The position numbers and the translations under genes are program-made. Source: Megachile rotundata (taxonomy: Eukaryota > Arthropoda > Insecta > Hymenoptera > Megachilidae). From it: DNA of 64,000 nt. The stretch is taken from the NCBI RefSeq assembly GCF_050947335.1, contig NW_027473848.1, forward strand, positions 1-64,000, in the 5' to 3' direction. Positions 42,501-58,000 of the stretch are shown one piece after another. The notes under the pieces are model-generated. The model ran no database searches. It was not told the DNA's origin and saw only the letters and a list, made by a program, of their open reading frames with translations. The stretch's first letter is position 1. Every line of letters begins with the position of its first letter.

Positions 42501-43878
42501 GCTAATAATACGAGTTAGATTGATAATAATAAGAGTAATGAGTATAGTAATTGTAGATCTATCGATTATTTAAGCATAATATGGCTAATAATATGAGTTA
42601 GATTGATAATAATAACAGTAATAAGTATAGTAATTGTCGTTCTATCGATAATATAATCATAATATGGCTAATAATATGAGTTAGATTGATAATACTAAGA
42701 GTAGTGAGTATAGTAATTCTCGTTCTATCGATCATATAAGCATAATATGGCTAATAATATGAGTTAGATTGATAATAATAACAGTAATAAGTATAGTAAT
42801 TGTCGTTCTATAGATAATATAATCATAATATGGCTAATAATATGAGTTAGATTGATAATACTAAGAGTAGTGAGTATAGTAATTGTCGTTCTATCGATCA
42901 TATAAGCATAATATGGCTAATAATATGAGTTAGATTGATAATAATAAGAGTAATGAGAATAGTAATTGTAGATCTATCGATCATTTAAGCATAATATGGC
43001 TAATAATATGAGTTAGATTGATAATAATAACAGTAATAAGTATAGTAATTGTCGTTCTATCGATAATATAATCATAATATGGCTAATAATATGAGTTAGA
43101 TTGATAATACTAAGAGTAGTAAGTATAGTAATTCTCGTTCTATCGATCATATAAGCATAATATGGCTAATAATAAGAGTTAGATTGATAATAATAAGAGT
43201 AATAAGTATAGTATTTGTCGTTCTATCGATCATATAAGCATAATATGGCTAATAATATGAGTTAGATTGATAATAATAAGAGTAATAAGTATAGTAATTG
43301 TCGTTCTATCGATCATTTAAGCATAATATGGGTAATAATATGAGTCAGATTGATAATAATAACAGTAATAAGTATAGTAATTGTCGTTCTATCGATAATA
43401 TAAGCATAATATGGCTAATAATATGAGTTAGATTGATAATACTAAGAGTAGTGAGTATAGTAATTCTCGTTCTATCGATCATATAAGCATAATATGGCTA
43501 ATAATATGAGTTAGATTGATAATAATAAGAGTAATAAGTATAGTAATTGTCGTTCTCTCGATCATGTAAGCATAATATGGCTAATAATATGAGTTAGAGT
43601 GATAATACTAAGAGTAGTGAGTACAGTAATTCTCATTCTATCGATCATATAAGCATAATATGGCTAATAATATGAGTTAGATTGATAATAATAAGAGTAA
43701 TAAGCAGAGTAATTGTCGTTCTATCGATCATATAAGCATAATAAGGCTAATAATATGAGTTAGATTGATAATACTAAGAGTAGTGAGTATAGTAATTGTC
43801 GTTCTATCGATCATATAAGCATAATATGGCTAATAATATGAGTTAGATTGATAATACTAGAAGTAGTGAGTATAGTAA

Positions 43879-46800
43879 TTGTCGTTCTATCGATCATATA
43901 AGCATAATATGGCTAATAATATGAGTTAGATTGATAATAATAAGAGTAATGAGTATAGTAATTGTAGATCTATCGATCATTTAAGCATAATATGGCTAAT
44001 TATATGAGTCAGATTGATAAGAATAACAGTAATAAGTATAGTAATTGTCGTTCTATCGATAATATAAGCATAATATGGCTAATAATATGAGTTAGATTGA
44101 TAATAGTAAGAGTAGTGAGTATAGTAGTTCTCGTTCTATCGATCATATAAGCATAATATGGCTAATAATACGAGTTAGATTGATAATAATAAGAGTAATA
44201 AGTATAGTAATTGTCGTTCTATCGATCATTTAAGCATAATATGGCTAATAATATGAGTTAGATTGATAATAATAAGAGTAATGAGTATAGTAATTGTAGT
44301 TCTATCGATCATATCTGCATAATATGGTTAATAATATGAGTTAGATTGATAATAATAAGAGTAGTAAGTATAGTAATTGTCGTTCTATCGATAATATAAG
44401 CATAATATGGCTAATAATATGAGTTAGATTGATTATACTAAGAGTAGTGAGTATAGTAATTCTCGTTCTATCGATCATATAAGCATAATATGGCTAATAA
44501 TATGAGTTAGATTGATAATAATAAGAGTAATAAGTATAGTAATTGTCGTTCTCTCGATCATGTAAGCATAATATGGCTAATAATATGAGTTAGAGTGATA
44601 ATACTAAGAGTAGTGAGTACAGTAATTCTCATTCTATCGATCATATAAGCATAATATGGCTAGTAATATGAGTTAGATTGATAATAATAAGAGTAATAAG
44701 TACAGTATTTGTCGTTCTATCGATCATGTAAGCATAATATGGCTAATAATACGAGTTAGATTGATAATAATAAGAGTAATGAGTATAGTAATTGTAGATC
44801 TATCGATCATTTAAGCATAATATGGCTAATAATATGAGTTAGATTGATAATAATAACAGTAATAAGTATAGTAATTGTCGTTCTATCGATAATATAATCA
44901 TAATATGGCTAATAATATGAGTTAGATTGATAATACTAAGAGTAGTGAGTATAGTAATTCTCGTTCTATCGATCATATAAGCATAATATGGCTAATAATA
45001 TGAGTTAGATTGATAATAATAACAGTAATAAGTATAGTAATTGTCGTTCTATCGATAATATAATCATAATATGGCTAATAATATGAGTTAGATTGATAAT
45101 ACTAAGAGTAGTGAGTATAGTAATTCTCGTTCTATCGATCATATAAGCATAATATGGCTAATAATATGAGTTAGATTGATAATAATAAGAGTAATAAGTA
45201 TAGTAATTGTCGTTCTATCGATCATTTAAGCATAATATGGGTAATAATATGAGTCAGATTGATAATAATAACAGTAATAAGTATAGTAATTGTCGTTCTA
45301 TCGATAATATAAGCATAATATGGCTAATAATATGAGTTAGATTGATAATACTAAGAGTAGTGAGTATAGTAGTTCTCGTTCTATCGATCATATAAGCATA
45401 ATACGGCTAATAATGTGAGTTAGATTGATAATAATAAGAGTAATAAGTATAGTAATTGTCGTTCTACCGATCATATAAGCATAATAAGGCTAATAATATG
45501 AGTTAGATTGATAATACTAAGAGTAGTGAGTATAGTAATTCTCGTTCTATCGATCATATAAGCATAATATGGCTAATAATATGAGTTAGATTGATAATAA
45601 TAAGAGTAATGAGTATAGTAATTGTAGATCTATCGATCATTTAAGCATAATATGGCTAATAATATGAGTCAGATTGATAAGAATAACAGTAATAAGTATA
45701 GTAATTGTCGTTCTATCGATAGTATAAGCATAATATGGCTAATAATATGAGTTAGATTGATAATACTAAGAGTAGTGAGTATAGTAGTTCTCGTTCTATC
45801 GATCATATAAGCATAATATGGCTAATAATATGAGTTAGATTGATAATAATAAGAGTAATAAGTATAGTAATTGTAGATCTATCGATCATTTAAGCATAAT
45901 ATGGCTAATAATATGAGTTAGATTGATAATAATAACAGCAATAAGTATAGTAATTGTCGTTCTATCGATCATGTAAGCATAATATGGCTAATAATACGAG
46001 TTAGATTGATAATAATAAGAGTAATGAGTATAGTAATTGTAGATCTATCGATTATTTAAGCATAATATGGCTAATAATATGAGTTAGATTGATAATAATA
46101 ACAGTAATAAGTATAGTAATTGTCGTTCTATCGATAATATAATCATAATATGGCTAATAATATGAGTTAGATTGATAATACTAAGAGTAGTGAGTATAGT
46201 AATTCTCGTTCTATCGATCATATAAGCATAATATGGCTAATAATATGAGTTAGATTGATAATAATAACAGTAATAAGTATAGTAATTGTCGTTCTATAGA
46301 TAATATAATCATAATATGGCTAATAATATGAGTTAGATTGATAATACTAAGAGTAGTGAGTATAGTAATTGTCGTTCTATCGATCATATAAGCATAATAT
46401 GGCTAATAATATGAGTTAGATTGATAATAATAAGAGTAATGAGAATAGTAATTGTAGATCTATCGATCATTTAAGCATAATATGGCTAATAATATGAGTT
46501 AGATTGATAATAATAACAGTAATAAGTATAGTAATTGTCGTTCTATCGATAATATAATCATAATATGGCTAATAATATGAGTTAGATTGATAATACTAAG
46601 AGTAGTAAGTATAGTAATTCTCGTTCTATCGATCATATAAGCATAATATGGCTAATAATAAGAGTTAGATTGATAATAATAAGAGTAATAAGTATAGTAT
46701 TTGTCGTTCTATCGATCATATAAGCATAATATGGCTAATAATATGAGTTAGATTGATAATAATAAGAGTAATAAGTATAGTAATTGTCGTTCTATCGATC

Positions 46801-49356
46801 ATTTAAGCATAATATGGGTAATAATATGAGTCAGATTGATAATAATAACAGTAATAAGTATAGTAATTGTCGTTCTATCGATAATATAAGCATAATATGG
46901 CTAATAATATGAGTTAGATTGATAATAATAAGAGTAATGAGTATAGTAATTGTAGATCTATCGATCATTTAAGCATAATATGGCTAATAATATGAGTTAG
47001 ATTGATAATAGTGAGTGTAATAAGTATAGTGAATGTCGTTCTATCGATCATATCAGCATAATACGGGTAATAATATGAGTTGGATTGATAATAATAAGAG
47101 TAATGAGTATAGCAATTGTAGGTCTATCGATCATATAAGCATAATACGGCTAATAATATGAGTCAGATTCATAATAATAACAGTAATAAGTATAGTAATT
47201 GTCGTTCTAACGATCATATAAGCATAATATGGCTAATAATATGAGTTAGATTGATAATAATAACAGTAATAAGTATAGTAATTGTCGTTCTATCGATAAT
47301 ATAACCATAATATGGCTAATAATATGAGTTAGATTGATAATACTAAGAGTAGTGAGTATAGTAATTCTCGTTCTATCGATCATATAAGCATAATATGGCT
47401 AATAATACGAGTTAGATTGATAATAATAAGAGTAATAAGTATAGTAATTGTCGTTCTATCGATCATTTAAGCATAATATGGCTAATAATATGAGTTAGAT
47501 TGATAATAATAAGAGTAATGAGTATAGTAATTGTAGTTCTATCGATCATATCTGCATAATATGGTTAATAATATGAGTTAGATTGATAATAATAAGAGTA
47601 GTAAGTATAGTAATTGTCGTTCTATCGATAATATAAGCATAATATGGCTAATAATATGAGTTAGATTGATAATACTAAGAGTAGTGAGTATAGTAATTCT
47701 CGTTCTATCGATCATATAAGCATAATATGGCTAATAATATGAGTTAGATTGATAATAATAAGAGTAATAAGTATAGTAATTGTCGTTCTCTCGATCATGT
47801 AAGCATAATATGGCTAATAATATGAGTTAGAGTGATAATACTAAGAGTAGTGAGTACAGTAATTCTCATTCTATCGATCATATAAGCATAATATGGCTAG
47901 TAATATGAGTTAGATTGATAATAATAAGAGTAATAAGTACAGTATTTGTCGTTCTATCGATCATGTAAGCATAATATGGCTAATAATACGAGTTAGATTG
48001 ATAATAATAAGAGTAATGAGTATAGTAATTGTAGATCTATCGATTATTTAAGCATAATATGGCTAATAATATGAGTTAGATTGATAATAATAACAGTAAT
48101 AAGTATAGTAATTGTCGTTCTATCGATAATATAATCATAATATGGCTAATAATATGAGTTAGATTGATAATACTAAGAGTAGTGAGTATAGTTATTCTCG
48201 TTCTATCGATCATATAAGCATAATATGGCTAATAATATGAGTTAGATTGATAATAATAACAGTAATAAGTATAGTAATTGTCGTTCTATAGATAATATAA
48301 TCATAATATGGCTAATAATATGAGTTAGATTGATAATACTAAGAGTAGTGAGTATAGTAATTGTCGTTCTATCGATCATATAAGCATAATATGGCTAATA
48401 ATATGAGTTAGATTGATAATAATAAGAGTAATGAGAATAGTAATTGTAGATCTATCGATCATTTAAGCATAATATGGCTAATAATATGAGTTAGATTGAT
48501 AATAATAACAGTAATAAGTATAGTAATTGTCGTTCTATCGATAATATAATCATAATATGGCTAATAATATGAGTTAGATTGATAATACTAAGAGTAGTAA
48601 GTATAGTAATTCTCGTTCTATCGATCATATAAGCATAATATGGCTAATAATAAGAGTTAGATTGATAATAATAAGAGTAATAAGTATAGTATTTGTCGTT
48701 CTATCGATCATATAAGCATAATATGGCTAATAATATGAGTTAGATTGATAATAATAAGAGTAATAAGTATAGTAATTGTCGTTCTATCGATCATTTAAGC
48801 ATAATATGGGTAATAATATGAGTCAGATTGATAATAATAACAGTAATAAGTATAGTAATTGTCGTTCTATCGATAATATAAGCATAATATGGCTAATAAT
48901 ATGAGTTAGATTGATAATACTAAGAGTAGTGAGTATAGTAATTCTCGTTCTATCGATCATATAAGCATAATATGGCTAATAATATGAGTTAGATTGATAA
49001 TAATAAGAGTAATAAGTATAGTAATTGTCGTTCTCTCGATCATGTAAGCATAATATGGCTAATAATATGAGTTAGAGTGATAATACTAAGAGTAGTGAGT
49101 ACAGTAATTCTCATTCTATCGATCATATAAGCATAATATGGCTAATAATATGAGTAAGATTGATAATAATAAGAGTAATAAGCAGAGTAATTGTCGTTCT
49201 ATCGATCATATAAGCATAATAAGGCTAATAATATGAGTTAGATTGATAATACTAAGAGTAGTGAGTATAGTAATTGTCGTTCTATCGATCATATAAGCAT
49301 AATATGGCTAATAATATGAGTTAGATTGATAATACTAGAAGTAGTGAGTATAGTAA
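43879..49356 (+). repeat. 66-monomer higher-order unit, copy 2
   Basis: Second complete copy of the 5,478-bp unit, with the same internal 24-monomer repeat (CGATTATTTAAG at about 46,049 and 48,041). The few differences from copy 1 include CATTATATGG (about 40,251) against CATAATATGG, GAGTAAGATTG at about 49,153 against GAGTTAGATTG, and a GTTATTCTCG change at about 48,190. The boundary monomers carry the ACTAGAAGTAG variant at about 43,856 and 49,334. Confidence 0.9.
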
Positions 49357-50133
49357 TTCTCGTTCTATCGATCATATAAGCATAATATGGCTAATAATAA
49401 GAGTTAGATTGATAATAATAAGAGTAATGAGTATAGTATTTGTCGTTCTATCGATCATATAAGCATAATATGGCTAATAATATGAGTTAGATTGATAATA
49501 ATAAGAGTAATAAGTATAGTAATTGTCGTTCTATCGATCATTTAAGCATAATATGGGTAATAATATGAGTCAGATTGATAATAATAACAGTAATAAGTAT
49601 AGTAATTGTCGTTCTATCGATAATATAAGCATAATATGGCTAATAATATGAGTTAGATTGATAATACTAAGAGTAGTGAGTATAGTAATTCTCGTTCTAT
49701 CGATCATATAAGCATAATATGGCTAATAATATGAGTTAGATTGATAATAATAAGAGTAATAAGTATAGTAATTGTCGTTCTCTCGATCATGTAAGCATAA
49801 TATGGCTAATAATATGAGTTAGAGTGATAATACTAAGAGTAGTGAGTACAGTAATTCTCATTCTATCGATCATATAAGCATAATATGGCTAATAATATGA
49901 GTAAGATTGATAATAATAAGAGTAATAAGCAGAGTAATTGTCGTTCTATCGATCATATAAGCATAATAAGGCTAATAATATGAGTTAGATTGATAATACT
50001 AAGAGTAGTGAGTATAGTAATTGTCGTTCTATCGATCATATAAGCATAATATGGCTAATAATATGAGTTAGATTGATAATACTAGAAGTAGTGAGTATAG
50101 TAATTGTCGTTCTATCGATCATATAAGCATAAT
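48640..50133 (+). repeat. 9-monomer tandem (2 x 747 bp)
   Basis: 48,640-49,386 and 49,387-50,133 are tandem copies. TAAGCAGAGT at 49,179 and 49,926 gives the 747-bp offset, and the TAATAATAAGAG head, CTCTCGATCATG, GAGTAAGATTG and ACTAGAAGTAG variants are shared. The second copy has AATGAGTATAGTATTTG at about 49,427, where the first has AATAAG. Confidence 0.83.
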
Positions 50134-50539
50134 ATGGCTAATAATATGAGTTAGATTGATAATAATAAGAGTAATGAGTATAGTAATTGTAGATCTATCG
50201 ATCATTTAAGCATAATATGGCTAATAATATGAGTTAGATTGATAATAATAACAGTAATAAGTATAGTAATTGTCGTTCTATCGATAATATAACCATAATA
50301 TGGCTAATAATATGAGTTAGATTGATAATACTAAGCGTAGTGAGTATAGTAATTGTCGTTCTATCGATCATATAAGCATAATATGGCTAATAATATGAGT
50401 TAGATTGATAATAATAAGAGTAATGAGTATAGTAATTGTAGTTCTATCGATCATTTAAGCATAATAAGGCTAATAATATGAGTTAGATTGATAATACTAG
50501 AAGTAGTGAGTATAGTAATTGTAGTTCTATCGATCATAT

Positions 50540-51360
50540 CTGCATAATATGGCTAATAATATGAGTTAGATTGATAATAATAACAGTAATAAGTATAGTA
50601 ATTGTCGTTCTATCGACCATTTAAGCATAATATGGGTAATAATATGAGTCAGATTGATAATAATAACAGTAATAAGTATAGTAATTGTTGTTCTATCGAT
50701 AATATAAGCATAATATGGCTAATAATATGAGTTAGATTGATAATACTAAGAGTAGTGAGTATAGTAATTCTCGTTCTATCGATCATATAAGCATAATATG
50801 GCTAATAATATGAGTTAGATTGATAATAACAAGAGTAATGAGTATAGTAATTGTAGTTCTATCGATCATTTAAGCATAATATGGCTAATATATGAGTTAG
50901 ATTGATAATAATAACAGTAATAAGTATAGTAATTGTCGTTCTATCGATAATATAACCATAATATGGCTAATAATATGAGTTAGATTGATAATACTAAGAG
51001 TAGTGAGTATAGTAATTCTCGTTCTATCGATCATATAAGCATAATATGGCTAATAATATGAGTTAGATTGATAATAACAAGAGTAATAAGTATAGTGATT
51101 GTCGTTCTCTCGATCATATAAGCATAATATGGCTAATAATATGAGTTAGAGTGATAATACTAAGAGTAGTGAGTATAGTAATTCTCATTCTATCGATCAT
51201 ATAAGCATAATATGGCTAATAATATGAGTTAGATTGATAATAATAACACTAATAAGTATAGTAATTGTCGTTCTATCGATAATATAAGCATAATATGGCT
51301 AATAATATGAGTTAGATTGATAATACTAAGAGTAGTGAGTATAGTAATTGTCGTTCTATC
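50540..51360 (+). repeat. Block U, copy 1 (offset 45 monomers)
   Basis: Matches 54,274-55,094. Shared rare variants are GTAATTGTTG (50,681 and 54,415), the 1-bp deletion CTAATATATGAG (about 50,889 and 54,623), GATAATAACAAGAG and AACACTAATAAG. The offset is 3,734 bp, which is 45 monomers minus that deletion. Confidence 0.8.
50886..50893 (+). other. 1-bp deletion at a monomer start (shared by two)
   Basis: GGCTAATATATGAG replaces GGCTAATAATATGAG, giving an 82-bp monomer. The same change at 54,621-54,628 lies in the second copy of block U, so it predates that duplication. Confidence 0.9.
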
Positions 51361-54273
51361 GATCATATAAGCATAATAAGGCTAATAATATGAGTTAGAT
51401 TGATAATACTAAGAGTAGTGAGTATAGTAATTGTCGTTCTATCGATCATATAAGCATAATATGGCTAATAATATGAGTTAGATTGATAATACTAGAAGTA
51501 GTGAGTATAGTAATTGTCGTTCTATCGATCATATAAGCATAATATGGCTAATAATATGAGTTAGATTGATAATAATAAGAGTAATGAGTATAGTAATTGT
51601 AGATCTATCGATCATTTAAGCATAATATGGCTAATAATATGAGTTAGATTGATAATAATAACAGTAATAAGTATAGTAATTGTCGTTCTATCGATAATAT
51701 AACCATAATATGGCTAATAATATGAGTTAGATTGATAATACTAAGCGTAGTGAGTATAGTAATTGTCGTTCTATCGATCATATAAGCATAATATGGCTAA
51801 TAATATGAGTTAGATTGATAATAATAAGAGTAATGAGTATAGTAATTGTAGTTCTATCGATCATTTAAGCATAATAAGGCTAATAATATGAGTTAGATTG
51901 ATAATACTAGAAGTAGTGAGTATAGTAATTGTCGTTCTATCGATCATATAAGCATAATATGGCTAATAATATGAGTTAGATTGATAATAATAAGAGTAAT
52001 AAGTATAGTAATTGTCGTTCTCTCGATCATATAAGCATAATATGGCTAATAATATGAGTTAGAGTGATAATACTAAGAGTAGTGAGTACAGTAATTCTCA
52101 TTCTATCGATCATATAAGCATAATATGGCTAGTAATATGAGTTAGATTGATAATAATAAGAGTAATAAGTATAGTATTTGTCGTTCTATCGATCATGTAA
52201 GCATAATATGGCTAATAATACGAGTTAGATTGATAATAATAAGAGTAATGAGTATAGTAATTGTAGATCTATCGATCATTTAAGCATAATATGGCTAATA
52301 ATATGAGTTAGATTGATAATAATAACAGTAATAAGTATAGTAATTGTCGTTCTATCGATAATATAACCATAATATGGCTAATAATATGAGTTAGATTGAT
52401 AACACTAAGAGTAGTGAGTATAGTAATTCTCGTTCTATCGATCATATAAGCATAATATGGCTAATAATATGAGTTAGATTGATAATAATAGGAGTAATGA
52501 GTATAGTAATTGTAGATCTATCGATCATTTAAGCATAATATGGCTAATAATATGAGTTAGATTGATAATAATAACAGTAATAAGTATAGTAATTGTCGTT
52601 CTATCGATCATTAAAGCATAATATGGGTAATAATATGAGTCAGATTGATAATAATAACAGTAATAAGTATAGTAATTGTCGTTCTATCGATAATATAAGC
52701 ATAATATGGCTAATAATATGAGTTAGATTGATAATACTAAGAGTAGTGAGTATAGTAGTTCTCGTTCTATCGATCATATAAGCATAATATGGCTAATAAT
52801 ATGAGTTAGATTGATAATAATAAGAGTAATAAGTATAGTAATTGTCGTTCTATCGATCATATAAGCATAATATGGCTAATAATATGAGTTAGATTGATAA
52901 TACTAAGAGTAGTGAGTATAGTAATTCTCGTTCTATCGATCATATAAGCATAATATGGCTAATAATATGAGTTAGATTGATAATAATAAGAGTAATGAGT
53001 ATAGTAATTGTAGATCTATCGATCATTTAAGCATAATATGGCTAATAATATGAGTTAGATTGATAATAGTGAGTGTAATAAGTATAGTGAATGTCGTTCT
53101 ATCGATCATATCAGCATAATACGGGTAATAATATGAGTTGGATTGATAATAATAAGAGTAATGAGTATAGTAATTGTAGGTCTATCGATCGTATAAGCAT
53201 AATATGGCTAATAATATGAGTCAGATTCATAATAATAACAGTAATAAGTATAGTAATTGTCGTTCTATCGATCATATAAGCATAATATGGCTAATAATAT
53301 GAGTTAGAGTGATAATACTAAGAGTAGTGAGTACAGTAATTCTCATTCTATCGATCATTTAAGCATAATATGGCTAATAATATGAGTTAGATTGATAATA
53401 ATAACAGTAATAAGTATAGTAATTGTCGTTCTATCGATAATATAACCATAATATGGCTAATAATATGAGTTACATTGATAATACTAAGAGTAGTGAGTAT
53501 AGTAATTCTCGTTCTATCGATCATATAAGCATAATATGGCGAATAATATGAGTTAGATTGATAATAATAAGAGTAATAACTACGGTAATTGTCGTTCTAT
53601 GGATCATATAAGCATAATAAGGCTAATAATATGAGTTAGAGTGATGATACTAAGAGTGGTGAGTATCGTAATTCTCATTCTATCGATCATATAAGCATAA
53701 TATGGCTAATAATATGAGTTAGATTGATAATAATAAGAGTAATGAGTATAGTAATTGTAGTTCTGTCGATCATATCGGCATAATATGGTTAATAATATGA
53801 GTCAGAGTGATAATACTAAGAGTAGTGAGTATAGTAATTCTCATTCTATCGATCATATAAGCATAATATGGCTAATAATATGAGTTAGATTGATAATAAT
53901 AACAGTAATAAGTACAGTAATTGTCGTTCTATCGATAATATAAGCATAATATGGCTAATAATATGAGTTAGATTGATAATACTAAGAGTAGTGAGTATAG
54001 TAATTGTCGTTCTATCGATCATATAAGCATAATATGGCTAATAATATGAGTTAGATTGATAATAATAAGAGTAATAAGTATAGTATTTGTCGTTCTATCG
54101 ATCATATAAGCATAATATGGCTAATAATACGAGTTAGATTTTTAATAATAAGAGTAATAAGTACAGTAATTGTCGTTCTATCGATCATTTAAGCATAATA
54201 TGGCTATTAATATGAGTTAGATTGATAATAATAAGAGTAATGAGTATAGTAATTGTAGTTCTATCGATCATAT

Positions 54274-55094
54274 CTGCATAATATGGCTAATAATATGAGT
54301 TAGATTGATAATAATAACAGTAATAAGTATAGTAATTGTCGTTCTATCGACCATTTAAGCATAATATGGGTAATAATATGAGTCAGATTGATAATAATAA
54401 CAGTAATAAGTATAGTAATTGTTGTTCTATCGATAATATAAGCATAATATGGCTAATAATATGAGTTAGATTGATAATACTAAGAGTAGTGAGTATAGTA
54501 ATTCTCGTTCTATCGATCATATAAGCATAATATGGCTAATAATATGAGTTAGATTGATAATAACAAGAGTAATGAGTATAGTAATTGTAGTTCTATCGAT
54601 CATTTAAGCATAATATGGCTAATATATGAGTTAGATTGATAATAATAACAGTAATAAGTATAGTAATTGTCGTTCTATCGATAATATAACCATAATATGG
54701 CTAATAATATGAGTTAGATTGATAATACTAAGAGTAGTGAGTATAGTAATTCTCGTTCTATCGATCATATAAGCATAATATGGCTAATAATATGAGTTAG
54801 ATTGATAATAACAAGAGTAATAAGTATAGTGATTGTCGTTCTCTCGATCATATAAGCATAATATGGCTAATAATATGAGTTAGAGTGATAATACTAAGAG
54901 TAGTGAGTATAGTAATTCTCATTCTATCGATCATATAAGCATAATATGGCTAATAATATGAGTTAGATTGATAATAATAACACTAATAAGTATAGTAATT
55001 GTCGTTCTATCGATAATATAAGCATAATATGGCTAATAATATGAGTTAGATTGATAATACTAAGAGTAGTGAGTATAGTAATTGTCGTTCTATC
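54274..55094 (+). repeat. Block U, copy 2
   Basis: Second copy of 50,540-51,360, including the inherited 1-bp deletion near 54,623. It is preceded at about 54,136 by an unusual GATTTTTAATAAT variant, which contains one of the few runs of T longer than three. Confidence 0.8.
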
Positions 55095-55099
55095 GATCA

Positions 55100-58000
55100 T
55101 ATAAGCATAATATGGCCAATAATATGAGTTAGATTGATAATAATAAGAGTAATAAGTATAGTAATTGTCGTTCTATCGATCATATAAGCATAATATGGCT
55201 AATAATATGAGTTAGATTGATAATACTAAGAGTAGTGAGTATAGTAATTCTCGTTCTATCGATCATATAAGCATAATATGGCTAATAATATGAGTTAGAT
55301 TGATAATAATAAGAGTAATGAGTATAGTAATTGTAGATCTATCGATCATTTAAGCATAATATGGCTAATAATATGAGTTAGATTGATAATAATAACAGTA
55401 ATAAGTATAGTAATTGTCGTTCTATCGATAATATAACCATAATATGGCTAATAATATGAGTTAGATTGATAACACTAAGAGTAGTGAGTATAGTAATTCT
55501 CGTTCTATCGATCATATAAGCATAATATGGCTAATAATATGAGTTAGATTGATAATAATAAGAGTAATGAGTATAGTAATTGTAGATCTATCGATCATTT
55601 AAGCATAATATGGCTAATAATATGAGTTAGATTGATAATAATAACAGTAATAAGTATAGTAAATGTCGTTCTATCGATCATTTAAGCATAATATGGGTAA
55701 TAATATGAGTCAGATTGATAATAATAACAGTAATAAGTATAGTAATTGTCGTTCTATCGATAATATAACCATAATATGGCTAATAATATGAGTTAGATTG
55801 ATAATACTAAGAGTAGTGAGTATAGTAATTCTCGTTCCATCGTTCATATAAGCATAATATGGCTAATAATATGAGTTAGATTGATAATAATAAGAGTAAT
55901 GAGTATAGTAATTGTAGGTCTATCGATCATTTAAGCATAATATGGCTAATAATATGAGTTAGATTGATAATAGTGAGTGTAATAAGTATAGTGAATGTCG
56001 TTCTATCGATCACATCAGCATAATACGGGTAATAATATGAGTTGGATTGATAATAATAAGAGTAATGAGTATAGTAATTGTAGGTCTATCGATCATATAA
56101 GCATAATATGGCTAATAATATGAGTTAGAGTGATAATACTAAGAGTAGTGAGTACAGTAAATCTCATTCTATCGATCATTTAAGCATAATATGGCTAATA
56201 ATATGAGTTAGATTGATAATAATAAGAGTAATAACTACGGTAATTGTCGTTCTATGGATCATATAAGCATAATAAGGCTAATAATATGAGTTAGAGTGAT
56301 AATACTAAGAGTGGTGAGTATAGTAATTCTCATTCTATCGATCATATAAGCATAATATGGCTAATAATATGAGTTAGATTGATAATAATAACAGTAATAA
56401 GTATAGTAATTGTCGTTCTATCGATAATATAACCATAATATGGCTAATAATATGAGTTAGATTGATAATACTAAGAGTAGTGAGTATAGTAATTCTCGTT
56501 CTATCGATCATATAAGCATAATATGGTTAATAATATGAGTTCGAATGATAATAATAAGAGTAATAAGTATAGTAATTGTCGTTCTATCGATCATATCTGC
56601 ATAATATGGTTAATAATATGAGTTAGATTGATAATAGTGAGTGTAATAAGTATAGTGAATGTCGTTCTATCGATCATATCAGCATAATACGGGTAATAAT
56701 ATGAGTTGGATTGATAATAATAAGAGTAATGAGTATAGTAATTGTAGGTCTATCGATCATATAAGCATAATATGGCTAATAATATGAGTCAGATTCATAA
56801 TAATAACAGTAATAAGTATAGTAATTGTCGTTCTATCGATCATATAAGCATAATATGGCTAATAATATGAGTTAGATTGATAATACTAAGAGTAGTGAGT
56901 ACAGTAATTCTCATTCTATCGATCATATAAGCATAATATGGCTAATAATATGAGTTAGATTGATAATACTAAGAGTAGTGAGTATAGCAATTCTCGTTCT
57001 ATCGATCATATAAGCATAATATGGCTAATAATATGAGTTAGATTGATAATAATAAGAGTAATAAGTATAGTATTTGTCGTTCTATCGATCATATAAGCAT
57101 AATATGGCTAATAATATGAATTAGATTGATAATAATAAGAGTAATAAGTATAGTAATTGTCGTTCTATCGATCATTTAAGCATAATATGGGTAATAATAT
57201 GAGTCAGATTGATAATAATAACAGTAATAAGTATAGTAATTGTCGTTCTATCGATAATATAAGCATAATATGGCTAATAATATGAGTTAGATTGATAATA
57301 CTAAGAGTAGTGAGTATAGTAGTTCTCGTTCTATCGATCATATAAGCATAATATGGCTAATAATATGAGTTAGATTGATAATAATAAGAGTAATAAGTAT
57401 AGTAATTGTCGTTCTATCGATCATATAAGCATAATAAGGCTAATAATATGAGTTAGATTGATAATACTAAGAGTAGTGAGTATAGTAATTGTCGTTCTAT
57501 CGATCATATAAGCATAATATGGCTAATAATATGAGTTAGATTGATAATAATAAGAGTAATGAGTATAGTAATTGTAGATCTATCGATCATTTAAGCATAA
57601 TATGGCTAATAATATGAGTTAGATTGATAATAAATACAGTAATAAGTATAGTAATTGTCGTTCTATCGATCATATAAGCATAATATGGCTAATAATATGA
57701 GTTAGATTGATAATAATAAGAGTAATAAGTATAGTATTTGTCGTTCTATCGATCATATAAGCATAATATGGCTAATAATACGAGTTAGATTGATAATAAT
57801 AAGAGTAATAAGTATAGTAATTGTAGTTCTATCGATCATTTAAGCATAATATGGCTAATAATATGAGTTAGATTGATAATAATAACAGTAATAAGTATAG
57901 TAATTGTCGTTCTATCGATAATATAACCATAATATGGCTAATAATATGAGTTAGATTGATAATACTAAGAGTAGTGAGTATAGCAATTCTCGTTCTATCG

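Larger units (their letters stand above)
38400..43878 (+). repeat. 66-monomer higher-order unit (5,478 bp), copy 1
   Basis: The largest complete tandem unit in the window. It is matched along its whole length by 43,879-49,356 at exactly 5,478 bp. Marker pairs: ATAAGAATAA 38,539/44,017 and 40,199/45,677, CAGCAATAAG 40,458/45,936, F monomers 41,507/46,985, TTCTAACGATC about 41,728/47,206 and TAAGCAGAGT 43,701/49,179. Inside the unit, 40,480-41,420 is repeated at 42,480-43,430, 24 monomers (1,992 bp) later, seen from the CGATTATTTAAG variant at 40,571 and 42,563. Confidence 0.9.
49935..51931 (+). repeat. 17-monomer offset repeat
   Basis: 49,935-50,521 matches 51,345-51,931 at 1,410 bp, which is 17 monomers minus the 1-bp deletion at about 50,889. 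The key marker is CTAAGCGTAG at 50,331 and 51,741, together with two ACTAGAAGTAG monomers in each copy. Confidence 0.78.
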
